A stretch of DNA of 20,569 bases from the NCBI GenBank assembly GCA_963581225.1, contig CAUZMW010000047.1:1-20569 (forward strand). Direction: 5' to 3'. Position numbers and translations under genes: made by a program. The notes beneath the pieces were generated by a model. It had not been told where the DNA came from, searched no databases, and saw nothing but the letters and a program-made list of their open reading frames with translations. Within the stretch, counting starts at the first letter, position 1. Each line of letters begins with the position of its first letter. Origin of the DNA: SMWC01 sp963581225 (lineage in GTDB: Bacteria > Pseudomonadota > Gammaproteobacteria > Steroidobacterales > Rariloculaceae). Shown piece after piece: positions 13,340-20,569 of the stretch.

Positions 13340-14377
13340 ATGTCTGCAAATGTGACTGAAATCGAAACCCGCGCCAGCGCGCATCTGTCGCTGGCGGACC
13401 TCGAGCTTTCCTGCGAGGCGCGAACGGATTGGACTCAGGCAGAGGTGACGACCTTATTCGACCTGCCGTTCAACGATCTACTCTTTGGGGCGCAATGGAT
13501 TCACCGGCAGGTGTTCGACCCGAATGCCATCCAGGTATCGACGTTATTGTCCATCAAGACGGGCGCCTGCCCGGAGGACTGTGCCTACTGCCCGCAGAGT
13601 ATCCGTTATCACACCGGAGTCGAAGTCGAAGAGCTGATCTCCGTCGCGCAAGTCAGGGACGCTGCGCTCGCGGCCAAAGAAGCCGGTGCCACGCGGTTCT
13701 GTTTGGGCGCCGCGTACAGAGGGCCTAAAGACCAGCAGGTCGAGCAGATCGGCGAGATGATTCGTGAGGTGCGCTCGCTCGGGCTTGAGACGTGTGCGAC
13801 CCTTGGTCTGTTATCCGGCCCGCAGGCGGCCATGCTTGCGGACGCGGGGCTCGACTACTACAACCACAATCTCGATACCTCCGAGTCGTTCTACTCCAAG
13901 ATCATCACAACGCGACGTTATGAGGACCGCCTGAAGACGCTTGAGCACGTCCGCACGGCAGGCATCAAGGTCTGTTGCGGCGGCATCCTCGGCATGGGTG
14001 AGACTCGTGATGACCGCGTCGCGCTACTTCATGCGCTCGCGACGTTGCCGACGCAGCCGGAGAGTGTGCCGATCAATCAGCTCGTGCCTATAGCGGGCAC
14101 TCCGCTCGAAGATTCGGCGCCGGTGGACGGCATCGAGTTCGTGCGTACGATCGCCGTGGCAAGAATGCTTATGCCGCAGGCGCATGTTCGGCTGTCGGCC
14201 GGGCGAACGACGTTCAGCGATGAATTGCAGACCTTGTGTTTTGCCGCGGGCGCGAACTCGATCTTCTACGGCGACAAGCTGCTTACAACCGGCAACCCGG
14301 ACACGGCCGCCGATCAGGCCTTGTTCGGCCGGCTCGGCCTGAAGCCGGAGCCGGCGAAGACGCCGGCCGTTTCCTGA
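13340..14377 (+). CDS. bioB: Biotin synthase
   Basis: BioB is a radical-SAM enzyme that inserts sulfur into dethiobiotin to make biotin. The 345-residue protein has the [4Fe-4S] cluster cysteines C77, C81 and C84 in GACPEDCAYCPQS. The second-cluster ligands are C121, C152, C212 and R284 (in VRLSAGR). These correspond to E. coli C53/57/60, C97/128/188 and R260 with a constant offset of 24. YYNHNLDT and GANSIFYGDKLLTT are also typical. The N-terminus is about 24 residues longer than in E. coli and the C-terminus shorter; the ATG at 13340 follows GGGAG. It has its own promoter with a candidate BirA operator. bioC follows 27 bases later, so the pair is probably a biotin-regulated operon. Confidence 0.98.
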   Translation: MSANVTEIETRASAHLSLADLELSCEARTDWTQAEVTTLFDLPFNDLLFGAQWIHRQVFDPNAIQVSTLLSIKTGACPEDCAYCPQSIRYHTGVEVEELISVAQVRDAALAAKEAGATRFCLGAAYRGPKDQQVEQIGEMIREVRSLGLETCATLGLLSGPQAAMLADAGLDYYNHNLDTSESFYSKIITTRRYEDRLKTLEHVRTAGIKVCCGGILGMGETRDDRVALLHALATLPTQPESVPINQLVPIAGTPLEDSAPVDGIEFVRTIAVARMLMPQAHVRLSAGRTTFSDELQTLCFAAGANSIFYGDKLLTTGNPDTAADQALFGRLGLKPEPAKTPAVS

Positions 14378-14404
14378 GATTATTGCTGCGGGGCGTCCTC
14401 GCCA

Positions 14405-15286
14405 ATGGGTAACTCGAGCCAGATCGGTCTGCCGGAGCGAGTGGCCGCGATGCGCGGCTTCGATCGCGCGAGCGGCGCTTTCGATAGTGCCGATGTCGTT
14501 CACAGTGAGGCGCGACGGCGACTATTGGAGCGCCTGCAACTCATTACGCTCGATCCGGCTTGCGTCGTCGATCTCGGCGCGGCGACCGGTAAAGGCAGCG
14601 CCGAGCTCGCAGCAGCATTTCCGCAAGCGCGAGTCGTCGCCATCGACCGCAGCCTGCCGATGCTCGAGCGCACGCAGGCGCGTTGCGCTGATCTCGGCCG
14701 TGTAGCGGCACTGGCGGGCGACGCGGAGCGACTACCGCTTGCCGACAACAGCGCCGATCTGATCTTCGCCAACCTGATATTGCCATGGTGCGCGCCCGAG
14801 AGCGTTTTTGGCGAAGCGGCGCGCGTGTTGCGCGAAGGCGGCCTGTTGAGCTTCACGACCGTTGGCCCGGATACGCTGGCTGAGGTCAGGCGCGCCTGGG
14901 CCGACATCGACGACGCAATCCATGTGCACGGCTTTATCGACATGCACGACATCGGGGATCTGGCGTTGAGGGCCGGACTGACTGAGCCTGTCATGGACGT
15001 CGATACGCTGCAGGTCACCTATCGAGATCTCGCTTCACTCGTGGCTGATCTGCGTGCCTGCGGCGCAACGAACGTCGCGGCTGGTCGGCGTACTACCCTG
15101 ACCGGACGCGCGCGCCTGGCTGCGTTTCGCGAGGCGCTGCACGCAACTCGCAGCGCTGGGCGTTTTGAGGTGACAGTGGAGCTCGTGTTCGGCCAGGCCT
15201 GGGGCGGCGGCGCGCAGCGGACGAATGAACGCGGCGAGGCGGTTATTTCGATGGAAGAGATGGAGCGTCTGTTGAAGCGAGACTAG
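14405..15286 (+). CDS. bioC: Malonyl-ACP O-methyltransferase
   Basis: BioC methylates malonyl-ACP with S-adenosylmethionine so that fatty-acid synthase can build the pimeloyl moiety of biotin. The 293 residues form a class I methyltransferase. FDRASGAFDSAD (19-30) is the typical BioC N-terminal helix. Motif I is VVDLGAATGKG (54-64, with Ala-Ala where Cys-Gly is common), the acidic residue is Asp81 in VVAIDRS, and motif II is GDAERLP (105-111). The C-terminal half has VHGFIDMHDIGDLALRAGL, VTYRDLASLVADLRACGATN and LTGRARLAAF, all BioC-like. Related NDUFAF5-type enzymes share parts of this, but adjacency to bioB favours BioC. The start could be 14405 or ATG 14450, which has a better ribosome site but shortens the N-terminus to just before FDRA. 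Confidence 0.88.
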   Translation: MGNSSQIGLPERVAAMRGFDRASGAFDSADVVHSEARRRLLERLQLITLDPACVVDLGAATGKGSAELAAAFPQARVVAIDRSLPMLERTQARCADLGRVAALAGDAERLPLADNSADLIFANLILPWCAPESVFGEAARVLREGGLLSFTTVGPDTLAEVRRAWADIDDAIHVHGFIDMHDIGDLALRAGLTEPVMDVDTLQVTYRDLASLVADLRACGATNVAAGRRTTLTGRARLAAFREALHATRSAGRFEVTVELVFGQAWGGGAQRTNERGEAVISMEEMERLLKRD

Positions 15287-15329
15287 GACTATCTACGCCG
15301 GCCAAACGGCTCTAGCCGCGGCTTGAGTC

Positions 15330-15338
15330 TGGTACAAT
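15330..15338 (+). promoter_or_regulatory. Predicted cox15-ctaB promoter, extended -10 (TGGTACAAT)
   Basis: TGG followed by TACAAT (15333-15338, 5 of 6 consensus) is an extended -10 element in the 82-base gap between bioC and cox15. There is no recognisable -35 at the usual distance. The predicted start is near 15345. Confidence 0.55.
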
Positions 15339-15368
15339 TACGCTCGCGGTAACTGGGCTGCCCCCATC

Positions 15369-16397
15369 GTGAGCGAAGCGGGCCACCGCCTCCCCGGATT
15401 CGAACTCGAGACACTCGTGCAATTGGACATAATGTTTCAGCGCCTCGCGCGCGCGGGCACCGTGCTCGCGTTCATCGTCGTCTTCGTCGGTGCTTGGGTC
15501 CGCCTTACGGACGCGGGCCTGGGTTGCCCGGACTGGCCGGGCTGCTACGGGCAGCTCGTTCTGCCGGAGAGCGCTGTTGAGCAGGCCGAACTCGCGGCGG
15601 TTTACCCCGAGAGGCCGCTTGATGTGGGCAAAGCGTGGCGCGAGATGTTTCATCGTTACCTCGCGACCACGCTCGGTCTCGTTTGCGTCGCTCTGGCGAG
15701 CTTGGTGTGGTTGAATCGCCGTGACCCAGGCCAACCGCGACGACTACCGTTTGTCCTACTTGGCGTCGTGATCTTTCAGGGCCTGCTAGGTATGTGGACC
15801 GTGACGCTTCTTCTGACGCCCGCCATTGTTATGGCGCACCTGCTCGGTGGGTTGACGACGCTGGGGCTGCTCTCCTGGCTATCGCGCTGGCGGTCACGCC
15901 CTGCGGGCGCCGTGGCCGTCTCGGGTGGGTTGGCGTTGGCCTGCGCCATCGTGCTGGTGCTGCAGATTTCCCTGGGCGGGTGGACGAGCGCGAACTACGC
16001 AGCCCTGGCCTGCCCGGATTTCCCCACCTGCCAGACACGCTGGTGGCCGCCCGTGATGGATTATCGCGAAGGTTTCGTGATCTGGCGGGGCCTCGGTATC
16101 GATTACGAGGGTGGAGTACTCGATAATCCCGCCCGGGTTGCCATCCATTTTACCCACCGCCTCGGCGCCATCGTCGCGGCTCTCGTCATCGGCTTTCTCG
16201 GCTTCAGGATGTCGCGGCAGCCGGTAACGCGGCCGGACGGCATTGCGATACTCGTCGTGCTGGCTGCCCAGCTGTTGCTGGGCGTCAGTGTCGTTATTTT
16301 CGGTGTTCCCTTGGCGGTCGCAGTCGGCCACAATGCAGTTGCCGCATTACTATTGTTGACGATTCTCAATGCTAACCAACGAATTAACCAGGCCTAG
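15369..16397 (+). CDS. ctaA: Heme A synthase (COX15/CtaA family)
   Basis: This inner-membrane protein oxidises the C8 methyl of heme O to a formyl group, making heme A for aa3-type cytochrome oxidases. The 342-residue frame shows two pseudo-symmetric four-helix halves. The first has RLTDAGLGCPDWPGCYG (C53, C59), His95 in EMFHRYLATT and His157 in MAHLLGGLT. The second has SANYAALACPDFPTC (C215, C221), His260/His263 in HFTHRLGA and His321 in GHNAVAA. All four heme-ligand histidine positions and both Cys pairs are retained. The GTG start at 15369 has a weak ribosome site. ATG 15432 (residue 22) would begin just before the first helix and is a serious alternative. The 3' end overlaps ctaB by 29 bases, so the two heme A steps are tightly coupled. 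Confidence 0.95.
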   Translation: MSEAGHRLPGFELETLVQLDIMFQRLARAGTVLAFIVVFVGAWVRLTDAGLGCPDWPGCYGQLVLPESAVEQAELAAVYPERPLDVGKAWREMFHRYLATTLGLVCVALASLVWLNRRDPGQPRRLPFVLLGVVIFQGLLGMWTVTLLLTPAIVMAHLLGGLTTLGLLSWLSRWRSRPAGAVAVSGGLALACAIVLVLQISLGGWTSANYAALACPDFPTCQTRWWPPVMDYREGFVIWRGLGIDYEGGVLDNPARVAIHFTHRLGAIVAALVIGFLGFRMSRQPVTRPDGIAILVVLAAQLLLGVSVVIFGVPLAVAVGHNAVAALLLLTILNANQRINQA

Positions 16398-17283
16398 GCG
16401 CCCGCTGCTCGCCGTATGGCGAGACTATTACACGCTGACCAAGCCGCGAGTGGTGCAGCTGCTGGTGTTCACGGCTATCGTCGGCATGTTTCTGGCTACG
16501 CCCGGATTCGTCCCCTGGGACGTACTGATATTCGGTAGCCTCGGCATCGGCCTTGCCGCGGCTTCCGGCGCGGTTGTCAATCACGTCCTCGATCAACGCA
16601 TCGACGAAAAGATGACGCGCACGCGCGAGCGTCCGCTGCCGACCGGACGGGTGAATGAGCGCGATGCGTTTACCTTCGCAATGGTTCTCGGCGTGATCGG
16701 CTTAGGCGTGCTGGCGCTCCTGGTCAACGCGTTGACCGCAATTCTGACCTTCGGTTCATTGATCGGTTACGCGGTGATCTATACCGTGTACCTGAAGAGA
16801 TCGACGCCACAAAATATCGTTATCGGTGGCGCGGCCGGCGCGGCCCCACCGCTTCTTGGCTGGGCAGCAGTCACCAACGAGGTAAGTGGCTACGCGCTCT
16901 TGCTGTTCTTGATTATCTTTACCTGGACGCCGCCTCATTTCTGGGCACTGGCGATAGCTCGTAAGGACGACTACGAGCAAGCCGGTGTGCCAATGCTGCC
17001 CGTGACCCACGGAATCGAGATGACCAAGTCGTTCGTTCTCGGCTATACCGTTTTGCTGGTAATCGTATCCGTATTGCCTTACCTGACAGGAATGAGCGGC
17101 ATGTTGTACTTGCTCGGTGCCATACTGTTAGGCGGCGGGTTTCTGTACTACGCTATCTGCCTGAAGCTAGGCGAGCACGATGATGTCGCTATGAAGACGT
17201 TCGCTTATTCAATTACCTATCTCATTGCGTTGTTCAGTTTCCTACTGGCCGATCATTACATCCCCGCGATCTGGCCTGAGTAA
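16369..17283 (+). CDS. ctaB: Protoheme IX farnesyltransferase (heme O synthase)
   Basis: CtaB/CyoE transfers a farnesyl group to heme b, giving heme O, the substrate of the enzyme encoded just upstream. The 304-residue polytopic membrane protein belongs to the UbiA superfamily. The first Asp motif is NHVLDQRID (71-79) followed by RTRERPLPTG. Next come GGAAGAAPPLLGWAAV and the characteristic TWTPPHFWALAI, and the second motif area RKDDYEQAGVPMLPV. About nine hydrophobic helices are visible. The ATG at 16369 lies inside the cox15 3' end in another frame (29-base overlap), with no clear ribosome site, so translation probably depends on ribosomes finishing cox15. No cytochrome oxidase subunit genes lie in the window. 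uvrD begins 48 bases downstream. Confidence 0.96.
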   Translation: MLTNELTRPRRPLLAVWRDYYTLTKPRVVQLLVFTAIVGMFLATPGFVPWDVLIFGSLGIGLAAASGAVVNHVLDQRIDEKMTRTRERPLPTGRVNERDAFTFAMVLGVIGLGVLALLVNALTAILTFGSLIGYAVIYTVYLKRSTPQNIVIGGAAGAAPPLLGWAAVTNEVSGYALLLFLIIFTWTPPHFWALAIARKDDYEQAGVPMLPVTHGIEMTKSFVLGYTVLLVIVSVLPYLTGMSGMLYLLGAILLGGGFLYYAICLKLGEHDDVAMKTFAYSITYLIALFSFLLADHYIPAIWPE

Positions 17284-17331
17284 GCGCGTAGCCGCGTCGA
17301 AGTCCAAGTCGCACGATCCGCTGTTCTGACG

Positions 17332-19482
17332 ATGGACGTCACCGAAATCCTCGATCCCCTGAATGACGCCCAGCGGGAGGCGGTTACGGCCCCGCACCGG
17401 CCGACGCTGGTGCTGGCGGGCGCCGGCAGCGGCAAGACCCGTGTCCTCGTGCACCGAATCGCCTGGTTGATTCGCGTCGAGGGCCTCGCGCCCCAGCAGC
17501 TCATCGCCGTCACGTTTACGAACAAAGCCGCAGCCGAGATGCGGCATCGTATCGAAGCCCTGTTGGGGTTTCCCACGCGGCATTTCTGGATCGGTACTTT
17601 TCACGGGCTTGCCCATCGGCTGCTGCGCATCCACTGGCAAGAAGCAGGGCTCGCGGAAGGGTTCCAGATCATGGACTCAGCGGATCAGTTGCGCATGATT
17701 CGACGGCTGCTCAAGGATCTGCAGCTTGACGAGAATGAGTGGGACCCGAAGGAAATACAGTGGTTTATCAACGCGCAGAAGGATGAAGGGCTGCGTCCTG
17801 AAAATGTAGACGACGACGGCAATACAGGCCGCCGGCAGATGATCGACCTCTACGGTCGTTACGAGAAAGCCTGTACGGACTCGTCGGTCGTCGACTTCGC
17901 GGAGCTGTTGCTGAGGGCGTTGGAACTCCTACGAGAGAATGAGCAACTGCTCGCCCAGTATCAGACGCGTTTTCAACATTTGCTCGTCGACGAATTTCAA
18001 GACACTAACGCGATTCAATTCAATTGGCTGAAGTTGCTCGCCGGCAAAACGGGCGTACCGTTTGTCGTCGGCGATGACGACCAATCGATCTACCGGTGGC
18101 GTGGTGCGCGAGTTGAGAATCTGCGTCGCTATCAGCAGCACTTTCCAGGTACGAAAGTGATTCGGCTGGAACAGAACTATCGCTCGACCAGCACGATACT
18201 CGACGCGGCCAACGCGATCATCACCAACAACAGTGGGCGCCTGGGTAAGAAACTTTGGACCGAGGGTGGCGCTGGCGACCCGATAAAAATCTACGCTGCT
18301 TTCAACGAACGCGATGAAGCGGATTTCGTCGTCAACCGGATAAGCGACTATGTCGCTCAGGGCCACGCGCGAGCGGAGGCGGCGGTACTGTATCGTTCCA
18401 ACGCGCAGTCGCGCGTGTTCGAGGAAACACTCCTCGCTGCGGGCATTCCCTATCGTGTCTACGGGGGGTTACGTTTCTTCGAGCGGGCAGAGATCAAGGA
18501 CGCGCTCGCTTATCTGCGCCTGATTGCAAATCGCAATGACGATCCGTCATTCGAGCGAGTGGTGAACACGCCAACGCGCGGTGTCGGCGCTCGTACGATG
18601 GATGCGGTACGCGCCTGTGCACGGCAGTCGGGAGTTAGTCTATGGCGTGCCGCCGGAGCCGTGATCACCGAGGACGCGATTCCGAAACGATCGAGTAACG
18701 CGCTCTGGGCTTTTCTGAATCTTATCGACCGGCTGGATACGGAGACCCGGGAGCTTTCGCTGCACGATCAAGTTCGCGACGTCACCCAGGCCAGTGGCTT
18801 GATCGCGCACCATGGGCGGGACGGGCAAATGGGCGGTGAAGCCAGAGTTGAGAATCTGGAGGAGCTTGTCAGTGCCGCGGAGGGCGTGATCCAGGACGAA
18901 GAGTCCGAGCTGCCGCCATTGGCTGAGTTTCTTTCCTATGCCGTTCTCGAGTCGGGGGACGTGCAGGCGGAAGAGTATGAGGATAGTGTCCAACTCATGA
19001 CACTGCACTCAGCGAAGGGCTTGGAGTTTCCACTGGTATTCCTCTGCGGTCTGGAAGACGGATTGTTTCCACACCAACGCTCTCTGGCCGACGCCGACGG
19101 CCTCGAGGAAGAGCGCCGCCTCTGTTATGTGGGTCTGACCCGGGCACAGAAGCAGATCTATCTGACCTACGCGGAACGGCGTCGGTTGCACGGGACCGAT
19201 AATTACGGCACCCCGTCACGCTTTATCCAAGAGATTCCACAGGAGCTGTTGGAAGAGGTGCGCCCCGCATTATCTGTCTCCCGTCCGATCTATCGTCCGT
19301 CGCGTTCGTTGCAGGAACCGTCACCCGTGCGTCTCGGTCAGAGAGTACGGCATGGCAAATTCGGCGACGGCGTCGTCCTGAATTCCGAGGGCAGCGGTTC
19401 CCACGCACGCGTTCAGGTGAATTTTGAGAACGCCGGCACAAAATGGCTTGTTCTTGCATATGCCAAGCTGGAACTGATGTAG
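17332..19482 (+). CDS. uvrD: DNA helicase II, UvrD
   Basis: UvrD is a 3'-5' superfamily 1 helicase that removes the incised oligonucleotide and UvrC in nucleotide excision repair and unwinds DNA in mismatch repair. The 716 residues align with E. coli UvrD (720) end to end, from MDVTEILDPLNDAQREAV to the C-terminal RLGQRVRHGKFGDGVVLN. That C-terminal segment distinguishes UvrD from Rep. Helicase motifs: Walker A AGAGSGKT (29-36, Lys35), VTFTNKAAAEM, Walker B LVDEFQD (Asp220-Glu221), GDDDQSIYRWRGA, RLEQNYRST, VNTPTRGVG, TLHSAKGLEFP and LCYVGLTRAQ. Arg replaces the E. coli Gly after QSIY, a common variant. The ATG has a poor ribosome site. trkA starts 31 bases downstream in the same orientation. 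Confidence 0.98.
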   Translation: MDVTEILDPLNDAQREAVTAPHRPTLVLAGAGSGKTRVLVHRIAWLIRVEGLAPQQLIAVTFTNKAAAEMRHRIEALLGFPTRHFWIGTFHGLAHRLLRIHWQEAGLAEGFQIMDSADQLRMIRRLLKDLQLDENEWDPKEIQWFINAQKDEGLRPENVDDDGNTGRRQMIDLYGRYEKACTDSSVVDFAELLLRALELLRENEQLLAQYQTRFQHLLVDEFQDTNAIQFNWLKLLAGKTGVPFVVGDDDQSIYRWRGARVENLRRYQQHFPGTKVIRLEQNYRSTSTILDAANAIITNNSGRLGKKLWTEGGAGDPIKIYAAFNERDEADFVVNRISDYVAQGHARAEAAVLYRSNAQSRVFEETLLAAGIPYRVYGGLRFFERAEIKDALAYLRLIANRNDDPSFERVVNTPTRGVGARTMDAVRACARQSGVSLWRAAGAVITEDAIPKRSSNALWAFLNLIDRLDTETRELSLHDQVRDVTQASGLIAHHGRDGQMGGEARVENLEELVSAAEGVIQDEESELPPLAEFLSYAVLESGDVQAEEYEDSVQLMTLHSAKGLEFPLVFLCGLEDGLFPHQRSLADADGLEEERRLCYVGLTRAQKQIYLTYAERRRLHGTDNYGTPSRFIQEIPQELLEEVRPALSVSRPIYRPSRSLQEPSPVRLGQRVRHGKFGDGVVLNSEGSGSHARVQVNFENAGTKWLVLAYAKLELM

Positions 19483-19513
19483 ACTACGCGCGGTTTTTGC
19501 GCAACATCCCATA

Positions 19514-20569
19514 ATGAATATTCTTATTCTGGGCGCGGGTCAGGTAGGCACAACGGCTGCCTATAGCCTAGCTCGTGAAGAGGCCAACGAGGTCACGATC
19601 GTCGATCGTGACTCCGAAGTGCTGCGTGAGTTACAGGACCGGCTGGATGTCAGAACCGTTGTCGGCCACGCTGCCCACCCTGAAGTCCTCGAGCGGGCCG
19701 GAGCCGCTGATGCCGACATGGTCATCGCGCTGACCAATAGCGACGAGGTCAATATGGTGGCCTGTGAGGTCGCCAGCCACTTGTTCCACACTCCGATGAG
19801 AATCGCGCGGATTCGAGCGGCCGAGTATATGAACCACCAGGAGTTGTTCAGCCCGGAAGCCGTGGCGGTGGATGTGACGATCAGCCCCGAGGAGCTGGTG
19901 ACCAATCATATCAACGAGCTCATTCATTTTCCGGGCGCACTTCAGGTCCTGGAATTCGCTAACGGCAAAGTACGGTTGGTCGCTGCGGTCGCCCACGAAG
20001 GCGGCGCGTTGGTCGGACATCCTCTGCGCGAGTTATCCGAGCACATACCGAATGTCGAGTGCCGGGTTGTCGTTATCTATCGGGACGGTCAGGGAATCAT
20101 TCCAGATGGCGATACGGTCGTCGAAGAAGACGACGAGGTGTTCTTTATCGCGGCGCGCAAGGATATCCGAGCGGTACTGAGCGAAATGCACAAGTTGGAC
20201 GACCCGATACGGCGAGTCGTAATCGCCGGTGGCGGTAATATCGGCGTGCGTCTGGCTAAGGCGCTCGAATCCACGAACCAGGTGAAAGTGATCGAACGAG
20301 GACACGACAGGGCGCGGGCGGTCTCGGAGAAACTCAACCATGCTATCGTTTTGCACGGCGACGCTGCCGACGAAGAGCTGCTATTAGAAGAAAATATAGA
20401 CAGCGCAGACGTGTTCGTTTCGGTCACTGACGCCGACGAGGCCAATATTCTTTCCGCCATGCTGGCGAAGCGACTCGGTGCCCGAAAGGTCATGGCGCTG
20501 ATCAACAAGCCTGCGTACGCTGAGCTCATCGAGGCCGGTACGATCGATGTTGCCATCTCTCCTTCGCAG
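19514..20569 (+). CDS. trkA: Trk potassium uptake system regulatory subunit TrkA (3' end beyond window)
   Basis: TrkA is the cytosolic NAD(H)-binding gating subunit attached to the TrkH/TrkG potassium channel. The frame opens with ATG at 19514 and runs to the window edge without a stop, giving 352 codons of a protein usually near 458. The first RCK domain starts MNILILGAGQVGTT with the dinucleotide loop G7-A-G-Q-V-G12. It is followed by VDRDSEVLRELQDRLDVRTV, and the first TrkA-C regulatory domain covers about 135-225. The second RCK domain begins VVIAGGGNIGVRLAK with loop G239 to G244. The last visible residues are DVAISPSQ, normal for this point in TrkA. There is no obvious ribosome site. 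It lies 31 bases after uvrD and may be cotranscribed with it. Confidence 0.96.
   Translation, partial: MNILILGAGQVGTTAAYSLAREEANEVTIVDRDSEVLRELQDRLDVRTVVGHAAHPEVLERAGAADADMVIALTNSDEVNMVACEVASHLFHTPMRIARIRAAEYMNHQELFSPEAVAVDVTISPEELVTNHINELIHFPGALQVLEFANGKVRLVAAVAHEGGALVGHPLRELSEHIPNVECRVVVIYRDGQGIIPDGDTVVEEDDEVFFIAARKDIRAVLSEMHKLDDPIRRVVIAGGGNIGVRLAKALESTNQVKVIERGHDRARAVSEKLNHAIVLHGDAADEELLLEENIDSADVFVSVTDADEANILSAMLAKRLGARKVMALINKPAYAELIEAGTIDVAISPSQ

Noticed and set aside
13238..13384. N-terminal extension of comF back to 13384.
   Set aside because: It would overlap the start of bioB and its promoter; the ATG at 13237 gives the family-typical start just before the first cysteine pair.
15307..15323. 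Inverted repeats CGGCT-CT-AGCCG and AGCCGCGGCT after bioC as a terminator.
   Set aside because: There is no T-tract, the loops are too small, and the bases run into the promoter region of the heme A operon.
19488..19506. GCGC...GCGC around a T-run just after uvrD, as a terminator.
   Set aside because: The stem is only four base pairs and the T-run lies in the loop, not after the stem.
1..20569. A new multi-gene accessory, defence or mobile system.
   Set aside because: Apart from the 205-residue protein at 15-632, every gene belongs to a known core family, gene order is typical of gammaproteobacterial chromosomes, and no composition break or mobile signature was seen.

Overview
The window is ordinary chromosomal core sequence of a free-living aerobic bacterium, almost certainly a gammaproteobacterium. 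The case rests on gene order and protein resemblance: rdgB-rph-PP2C, yicC-gmk-rpoZ-spoT-ridA-recG, bioB-bioC, a heme A pair (cox15-ctaB), uvrD and trkA. The yicC/rph/gmk/rpoZ/spoT/recG neighbourhood is known from Escherichia and Pseudomonas. UvrD, RNase PH and BioB align with the E. coli proteins, recalled from memory, almost end to end. Base composition is moderately GC-rich by eye. GTG starts are frequent (rdgB, rph, PP2C, gmk, recG, and probably ubiA and cox15). No mobile element, CRISPR array, rRNA or tRNA gene, phage gene or defence system was seen.

Layout. Bases 1-632 carry an unrecognised 205-residue protein whose stop codon overlaps that of the convergent citrate synthase gene (gltA, 629-1930, minus). 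Upstream of gltA lie a 29-bp tandem duplication, an extended -10 promoter and a perfect dyad, then rpmE (ribosomal protein L31, minus). A 359-bp gene-free stretch (2352-2710) follows. It contains a cluster of DnaA-box-like sequences, a hairpin with a T-rich tail and an AT-rich segment. A minus-strand group then runs PP2C phosphatase -> rph -> rdgB. From 4944 nearly everything is on the plus strand: yicC-gmk, rpoZ-spoT-ridA-recG-ubiA, then (past the lone minus-strand comF) bioB-bioC, cox15-ctaB, uvrD, and trkA cut off by the window end.

How the genes fit together. Nucleotide and RNA quality control: rdgB, rph, yicC and gmk. Transcription and stringent response: rpoZ and spoT, with guanylate kinase upstream supplying GDP. 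DNA repair and recombination: recG and uvrD, with comF possibly linked to DNA uptake. Aerobic respiration: gltA, ubiA (ubiquinone), cox15 and ctaB (heme A). Biotin synthesis: bioB and bioC. Potassium uptake: trkA.

I found no new multi-gene system. The points most worth checking are non-coding or sequence-quality features: (1) a BirA-type operator dyad overlapping the -35 element of bioB; (2) a clear frameshift near the 3' end of comF; (3) the DnaA-box-rich, AT-rich region between rpmE and rdgB, which could be origin-like or partly an ordinary terminator; (4) the duplicated leader segment and promoter dyad of gltA.
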